Origin: Rhizobium etli CFN 42
GTDB taxonomy: Bacteria; Pseudomonadota; Alphaproteobacteria; Rhizobiales; Rhizobiaceae
Length of the DNA: 64,000 bases
Assembly: GCF_000092045.1 (NCBI RefSeq)
Contig: NC_007761.1
Span: forward strand, 4,225,501 to 4,289,500
Direction: 5' to 3'
Part shown: one piece after another, positions 59,594 through 64,000 of the stretch
Layout: each line of letters begins with the position of its first letter
How positions within the stretch are numbered: position 1 is the first letter of the stretch
Position numbers and translations under genes: made by a program
Notes under the pieces: model-generated
What the model was told of the DNA's origin: nothing
The model's database searches: none
Seen by the model: only the letters and a program-made list of their open reading frames with translations

Positions 59594-62074
59594 ATGCGGG
59601 GGCGTTTGGCAAGCATCGGCGGCAGGGAAAGCGTGCTTTCCGAAGGCTGGAATCTGATCCTGACGGAGCCGGGCGCCTGCGCCGTACCGCACGATATTCC
59701 TCTCTCCGCGCAATTCATTCCTGCACCCGTTCCCGGCACCGTTGCGGCAGCGCTTGAAAAAGCCGGGCTCTTCGACCGGGAAAATCCCGAGCCGCTAAAT
59801 ATGAAGGACGCGTGGTATCTGTGCCGGCTTTTTGATGCCGAGCCAGGCGAAGCCATCCTGCGTTTCGGCGGGCTTGCCACGATTTGCAATGTCTTCCTCA
59901 ACGGTCAGGAAATCCTCTTTTGCGAGAGCATGTTCACGGCGCATGAGCTCCCGGTGACGCTTTCGGGCGGCGACGAGCTGGCGCTCTGCTTCCGGGCACT
60001 CGGCCCCCGGTTGTCAGAGCCCGGTCCGCGGGCGCGCTGGCGGCCGCAGATGATCACGCCGGCGGGTCTGAAGAATTTCCGCACGACGCTGCTCGGCCAT
60101 ATGCCGGGCTGGTGCCCCGATATCCATGCGGTCGGGCCGTGGCGGCCAATTTCATTGGTGCGACGCGATCCCGTATCGATCGACAATGTCTCCATCCGCG
60201 CGGTCCTGGAGGAGAGCGGCGCCGGCCGGCTGAGCGTCTCCCTGCGTAACAATGCCGAAGATCCAGCAATGCTGCTGCGCTGCGGCGGCATGGAACAGCC
60301 CTTCGAGAAAATCGGCGAGAATCATTACTCGGCTATCCTCAAGCTGTCCGATATCGACCCCTGGTGGCCGCATACGCACGGCACTCCGCGTCTCTATGAT
60401 GTGACGCTGGTTTTCGACGGCGAGGAATATTCGCTCGGCAGCACCGGCTTCCGGCGCATTGACGTCGACCGCAGTGCGGATGGCGAAGACTTCGCGCTCC
60501 TTATCAACGGCGAGCGTGTGTTCTGCCGCGGCGCGGTCTGGACGTCCGCCGATATTGCGCGGCTGCCCGGCGGGCGGGCGGATTATGAGCCCTTCTTGCG
60601 GCTTGCCTGTCAAGCCGGCATGAACATGATCCGCATCGCCGGCACCATGGCTTACGAGACGCCCGATTTCTTTGCGCTCTGCGACGAGCTCGGCCTGCTC
60701 GTCTGGCAGGATTTCATGTTTGCCAATTTCGACTATCCGCGTAACGACAAGGCTTTTCTCGGCCACGTTCATGCCGAGGTCGAGGAGTTCCTGTACGGCG
60801 TCCAGGCGTCGCCTTCCCTTGCCGTTCTCTGCGGCGGCAGCGAGATCCATCAGCAGGCGGCAATGCTCGGCCTGCCCATGGAATTCTGGAGTGGACCGGT
60901 GACCGACGAAATCATCCCGGCCATCGCCGGCCGCATGCGTCCCGACGTGCCCTATGTGCCGAATTCGCCATACGGCGGAGCGATGCCCTTTTCGCCCAAT
61001 TCAGGCGTTGCGCATTATTACGGCGTCGGCGCCTATATGCGGCCGATTGCCGATGCCCGCCGCGCCGATGTGCGCTTTGCCTCCGAAAGCCTCGCCTTTG
61101 CGCATGTGCCGCAGCAAAGGACGCTGCAGCGCCATCTCGATGTGCCCGCCGTCCACAGCCCACTGTGGAAGGCGCGGGTGCCCCGCGATCGCAGCGCATC
61201 CTGGGATTTCGAGGATGTTCGCGACTTTTATTTGAAGCTTCTCTACGATTTCGACCCGGCCCGGCTGCGCCGCGAAGATCCGGAACGCTATCTCGATCTT
61301 TCCCGTGCCGTTACCGGCGAGGTGATCGAAGAGACCTTCGCCGAATGGCGGCGCAAGGGCTCCGGCTGCAACGGGGCGCTCGTCTGGACGCTGCAGGATC
61401 TGCTGCCCGGCCCCGGCTGGGGGGTAATCGATTCCACCGGCGAGCCGAAACCTGTCTGGTATGCGACGCGCCGTGCCTTCCGGCCGGTTCAGGTGGTCTT
61501 CACTGACGAGGGAACCAACGGTCTCGACGTGCATGTCGTCAACGAGACGGACACCGACCTCGACCTGGAACTCGAGGTCGTCTGCCTACGTGATGGAAAA
61601 CAGCAGGTGGTCAGCGGCAACATGGCTTTCAAGCTGGCCGCAAGAAGCGTGGAGCGCTTTGCCTCCACCGCGCTGTTCGGCGCCTTCTTCGATACGACCT
61701 ATGCCTTCCGCTTCGGCCCGCCGGCGCATGATGCAAGTGTGGCGCGCCTGCGCTCCCTCGCCGATGGCGCCGTTCTCGCGGAAAGCTTCCATTTCCCCTG
61801 CGGGCGCGGAAAAGCACTACACGACGCCAATATCGAGGCGTCGCTCGGCAGAGACGGCGACAGCTGGGTTATCGATCTCAGGACCGACCGGCTGGCGCAA
61901 TCTGTGCATATCGACGTCGAAGGCTACAGGGCCGAGGACGACTGGTTCCACCTTGCTCCCGGTCCGGTGCGGCGCGTGAAGCTCTTCGCGCTGTCCGACA
62001 CCGAGAGCGATGTTCCCCCGACGGGCGAAATCAGAAGTCTAGGCAGTTCGCGCCGCATCGGGGTCACGGGCTGA
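59594..62074 (+). CDS. Cytosolic glycoside hydrolase family 2-like protein (beta-mannosidase-like)
   Basis: A 826-aa protein with GH2 architecture: N-terminal jelly-roll sugar-binding domain, Ig-like domain, TIM barrel (about 310-560) and C-terminal beta domains. Barrel motifs: AGMNMIRIAGTMAYE, LGLLVWQDFMFANFDYPR. The acid/base position is LCGGSEIHQQ (Glu417), where beta-mannosidases usually have GNNE or GNSE-type Asn before Glu; the nucleophile candidate is Glu498 in ASESLAF, 81 residues on, a normal GH2 spacing. There is no signal peptide. ATG at 59594, 17 bp after DUF1839. The changed motif and cytosolic location suggest a biosynthetic or sensing role on an intracellular glycan or lipid-linked sugar. 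Confidence 0.85.
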   Translation: MRGRLASIGGRESVLSEGWNLILTEPGACAVPHDIPLSAQFIPAPVPGTVAAALEKAGLFDRENPEPLNMKDAWYLCRLFDAEPGEAILRFGGLATICNVFLNGQEILFCESMFTAHELPVTLSGGDELALCFRALGPRLSEPGPRARWRPQMITPAGLKNFRTTLLGHMPGWCPDIHAVGPWRPISLVRRDPVSIDNVSIRAVLEESGAGRLSVSLRNNAEDPAMLLRCGGMEQPFEKIGENHYSAILKLSDIDPWWPHTHGTPRLYDVTLVFDGEEYSLGSTGFRRIDVDRSADGEDFALLINGERVFCRGAVWTSADIARLPGGRADYEPFLRLACQAGMNMIRIAGTMAYETPDFFALCDELGLLVWQDFMFANFDYPRNDKAFLGHVHAEVEEFLYGVQASPSLAVLCGGSEIHQQAAMLGLPMEFWSGPVTDEIIPAIAGRMRPDVPYVPNSPYGGAMPFSPNSGVAHYYGVGAYMRPIADARRADVRFASESLAFAHVPQQRTLQRHLDVPAVHSPLWKARVPRDRSASWDFEDVRDFYLKLLYDFDPARLRREDPERYLDLSRAVTGEVIEETFAEWRRKGSGCNGALVWTLQDLLPGPGWGVIDSTGEPKPVWYATRRAFRPVQVVFTDEGTNGLDVHVVNETDTDLDLELEVVCLRDGKQQVVSGNMAFKLAARSVERFASTALFGAFFDTTYAFRFGPPAHDASVARLRSLADGAVLAESFHFPCGRGKALHDANIEASLGRDGDSWVIDLRTDRLAQSVHIDVEGYRAEDDWFHLAPGPVRRVKLFALSDTESDVPPTGEIRSLGSSRRIGVTG

Positions 62075-62115
62075 GGCTCGCAGAGAACAATGCAAACTCA
62101 TCGGAAGTTCGTAAT

Positions 62116-63294
62116 TTGAGAACGGTATATCGCTACCTACGTGCCCATGTCCTGCAGCGGCTGATCCCGCGGTCGCGTCTCGCCTTCAATCCGCGCAAGC
62201 CGGTCGAAATCGTCGGTTATCTCTCAATGCCCGTTGGTGTCGGTGAATCGGCAAGGCTTTGTGCGGGGGCGCTTTCCCAAGCGGGACGGGCGGTTTCGCT
62301 CTCAGACGTCAGCACGCACCCGGATGAAAAATCCTTCGTCGGCTGGGTGTCGTCGCATCTTTCGGCCGAACCGCCGGGAAGCCGTATCTGGCATCTCAAT
62401 CCGCCGATGCTGCCGCGCGCCATCCTGAAGATGGGTGTCGGCAATTTCATCCGCGCCTTCAACATCGGCTATTTCGCCTGGGAGCTTGCAGTCGTGCCGA
62501 CAGAGTGGCGCAATGGGTTGCGTTACATGAATGCCGTCTTCGTGCCATCGGAATTCACGAGGCGGGCGATCGCACCGCTGACGGCGGCGCCCGTGATCGT
62601 GGTACCGCATCCCGTCACCGAGAAGCCGGCGAGCGAAGGCATGCGGGAGAAATTTGGCATCGACCAGGATGCCTTTCTCGTCAGCTTCATCTTCAGCGCC
62701 GGCTCTTCGATCAACCGGAAGAACCCGCAGGCCGTGATCGAGGCCTTCAGACTGTTCAGCGCCGAATGCCCGAGCGCCTTTCTGTTGATGAAGGCGAGCG
62801 GCGACCTCGACAAGGATCAGGGCTTGCGCGAACTGATTGCTTCGGTCGCCGGCAATAGCCGTGTGAGGATCATCACCGACAAGCTCTCGAACGCCGAGAT
62901 CAACGGCCTCATCCGCTCTTCCAATGCCTATCTTTCGCTGCATCGCTCTGAAGGTTTCGGCCTGACGGTTGCCGAGGCGATCATGCAGTGTACGCCTGTC
63001 GTTTCCACAGCCTGGTCGGGCACGGAAGATTTCTGCGATCCCGACAATACCTGGCTGGTCGACGCTCCCCTCATTCCCGTCGTCGACACCCATCCCGAAT
63101 TTGCCGGGCTCGAAAGCGCGGTCTGGGCGGATCCCCCTCCTGAAATCGCGGCCGCGCATCTCGGCGATATCTTCCGTGCGCCCGAGCATGCACGAGAGAA
63201 GGCCGCGAAGGCGCGGGAATTCCTGCGCCGCTACCTCGCAGAGAACAGTTACGAGAAGGCGCTCCAGAAGCTGGCGGCGATGCAGGCCAGCTAA
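62116..63294 (+). CDS. GT4-family glycosyltransferase
   Basis: A 392-aa GT-B enzyme. N-terminal acceptor side opens VEIVGYLSMPVGVGESARLCAGAL; the C-terminal donor domain has FIFSAGSSINRKNPQAVIEAF and the EX7E motif SEGFGLTVAEAIMQ. No membrane helix is obvious, but the basic N-terminus could bind membrane. The start is TTG at 62116 with CGGAAG upstream. 41 bp after the GH2-like gene and before a flippase, as in surface polysaccharide clusters. Donor and acceptor sugars unknown. Confidence 0.9.
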   Translation: MRTVYRYLRAHVLQRLIPRSRLAFNPRKPVEIVGYLSMPVGVGESARLCAGALSQAGRAVSLSDVSTHPDEKSFVGWVSSHLSAEPPGSRIWHLNPPMLPRAILKMGVGNFIRAFNIGYFAWELAVVPTEWRNGLRYMNAVFVPSEFTRRAIAPLTAAPVIVVPHPVTEKPASEGMREKFGIDQDAFLVSFIFSAGSSINRKNPQAVIEAFRLFSAECPSAFLLMKASGDLDKDQGLRELIASVAGNSRVRIITDKLSNAEINGLIRSSNAYLSLHRSEGFGLTVAEAIMQCTPVVSTAWSGTEDFCDPDNTWLVDAPLIPVVDTHPEFAGLESAVWADPPPEIAAAHLGDIFRAPEHAREKAAKAREFLRRYLAENSYEKALQKLAAMQAS

Positions 63295-63382
63295 GGTGAG
63301 GTCACCGCTCCGCTTTATTTTAACATTTCCGCATTAGTGATGACGGGTATCCGGCCTTAGGCTGATCCCCGCGGATGGACAG

Positions 63383-64000
63383 ATGTCGAAGGGTATTATC
63401 GCAAATTCGGTGATGAATGCGGCGGCAGGCATGCTGCTGTTGCTGACGGGCTTCGTCTCCTCGATCATCACCGCGCGCCTGCTTGGGCCGGAAGCCAACG
63501 GCATCGTCGCCTTCTCGCTGTGGCTGGTGATGACGGGCGCCTCGATCGCCGAGCTCGGCTCCAGCATCACGCTGCTGAAGACCCTGCCGCAGCTTGCAGC
63601 GGAGGGCTATGACGCGCGCCGCCGGCAAGGCTTTGCCGCCATCCTCGTCGGCTTCATGATGTTTTCGACCGTCGCGCTGTTGGCGCTCTACGCCCTGTTT
63701 TTCCTGACTTCCGAGGAGATGCACTGGGCGGAGACCGCGCCTTCCGTCGCGCTTGTCACCGGCGCGCTGTTCTTCATCCAGGCGATCGGATCTTTCGTCA
63801 AATTCTACCTGATCGGCGAAAAGAAGCTGGGCACCTTCTTCAAGCTGACCGTCGCCGTCTCCATCATACAGCTTGCCGGCGTCGCCGCCGGCGCCGTGCT
63901 TTATGGCGTCGAGGGCGTTCTCGTCGGTTATGCGCTCGGACAGCTCGTGCTGTTTTTCGCCACACTGCCGATCCTTCTTGCACGGCGCGACTGGTGCGGG
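63383..64000 (+). CDS. Polysaccharide flippase (Wzx/MOP superfamily), 3'-truncated by window edge
   Basis: ATG at 63383 opens a frame that runs off the window (206 codons seen). Product begins MSKGIIANSVMNAAAGMLLL and has at least five hydrophobic helices: LLLTGFVSSIITARLLGPEANG (typical first-helix pair of Wzx proteins), FMMFSTVALLALYALFFL, SVALVTGALFFIQAIGSF and two more. MOP-type flippases carry lipid-linked oligosaccharides across the inner membrane. It follows the GT4 gene by 88 bp in the same direction, linking the carrier-protein operon to export of a glycan. Confidence 0.88.
   Translation, partial: MSKGIIANSVMNAAAGMLLLLTGFVSSIITARLLGPEANGIVAFSLWLVMTGASIAELGSSITLLKTLPQLAAEGYDARRRQGFAAILVGFMMFSTVALLALYALFFLTSEEMHWAETAPSVALVTGALFFIQAIGSFVKFYLIGEKKLGTFFKLTVAVSIIQLAGVAAGAVLYGVEGVLVGYALGQLVLFFATLPILLARRDWCG

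Overview
The window is a chromosomal segment of a fast-growing rhizobium, most likely Rhizobium of the R. etli/R. leguminosarum group. Evidence: a cyclic beta-1,2-glucan synthase, its ABC exporter and an ExpR-type LuxR regulator sit beside pyruvate carboxylase; the PHB genes phaR-phbA-phbB are together; there is an RpoH2-type sigma factor; and start codons, GC content (about 60%) and dispersed palindromes are typical of Rhizobiaceae. With the TTG start chosen here, the biotin-carrying lysine of Pyc falls at residue 1119, the number I recall for R. etli Pyc. From memory the gene order from ndvA to rpoH2 resembles that of Sinorhizobium meliloti. No tRNA, rRNA, CRISPR array, prophage or complete insertion sequence was seen.

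Layout. 1-10.1 kb: cyclic glucan locus (ndvB, 5' end cut off by the window; an OpgC-type glucan modifier; a VOC protein; the exporter ndvA on the minus strand). 10.4-14.9 kb: solo LuxR regulator expR and pyc. 15-20.4 kb: flavin reductase, a polar amino acid ABC transporter split by a palindromic MITE-like element, a DeoR regulator and an MFS permease. 20.4-26.4 kb: ispG-hisC, a prenyl synthase, mtgA, a 2H phosphoesterase, a GST and rpmF. 26.5-29.8 kb: PHB regulation and synthesis. 29.8-31.4 kb: three very small membrane or lipoprotein genes, then a gene-free stretch very rich in GANTC sites and carrying three diverged repeats about 205 bp apart. 31.4-37.8 kb: Suv3-like helicase, S4 protein, ferredoxin FdxA, CarD and RpoH2. 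37.8-46.4 kb: M48 lipoprotein protease, divergent MFS/MarR pair, thiN, ABC-F protein and a YddA/SbmA-like ABC protein with a degenerate ATP site. 46.5-52.5 kb: metA behind a SAM-II riboswitch and terminator, galM, and an amino-sugar operon. 52.6-56 kb: EF-P with its beta-lysylation enzymes EpmA and EpmB.

56.3-64 kb is the most unusual part. A tightly overlapping operon encodes a lone acyl carrier protein, an acyl-CoA-dehydrogenase-like flavoprotein, a seryl-tRNA-synthetase-like amino acid:carrier protein ligase and a DUF1839 protein. It runs on in the same direction into a cytosolic GH2-like protein, a GT4 glycosyltransferase and a Wzx-type flippase cut by the window end. The first four genes can load and perhaps oxidise an amino acid on a carrier protein; the last three are typical of surface glycan assembly. 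I infer an undescribed pathway that puts an amino-acid-derived group on an exported glycan or glycolipid. It is preceded by a 37% GC promoter region.

Regulatory features include GGAAC-N16/17-CGTT elements matching the general-stress sigma factor EcfG/RpoE2 ahead of the rpoH2 leader (strong), the DUF3309 operon (one mismatch) and opgC (inside a hairpin, weaker); the SAM-II riboswitch; a MarR-type operator inside an ideal sigma-70 spacer; and an apparently leaderless GntR gene whose promoter is covered by GGTTCTAT repeats.
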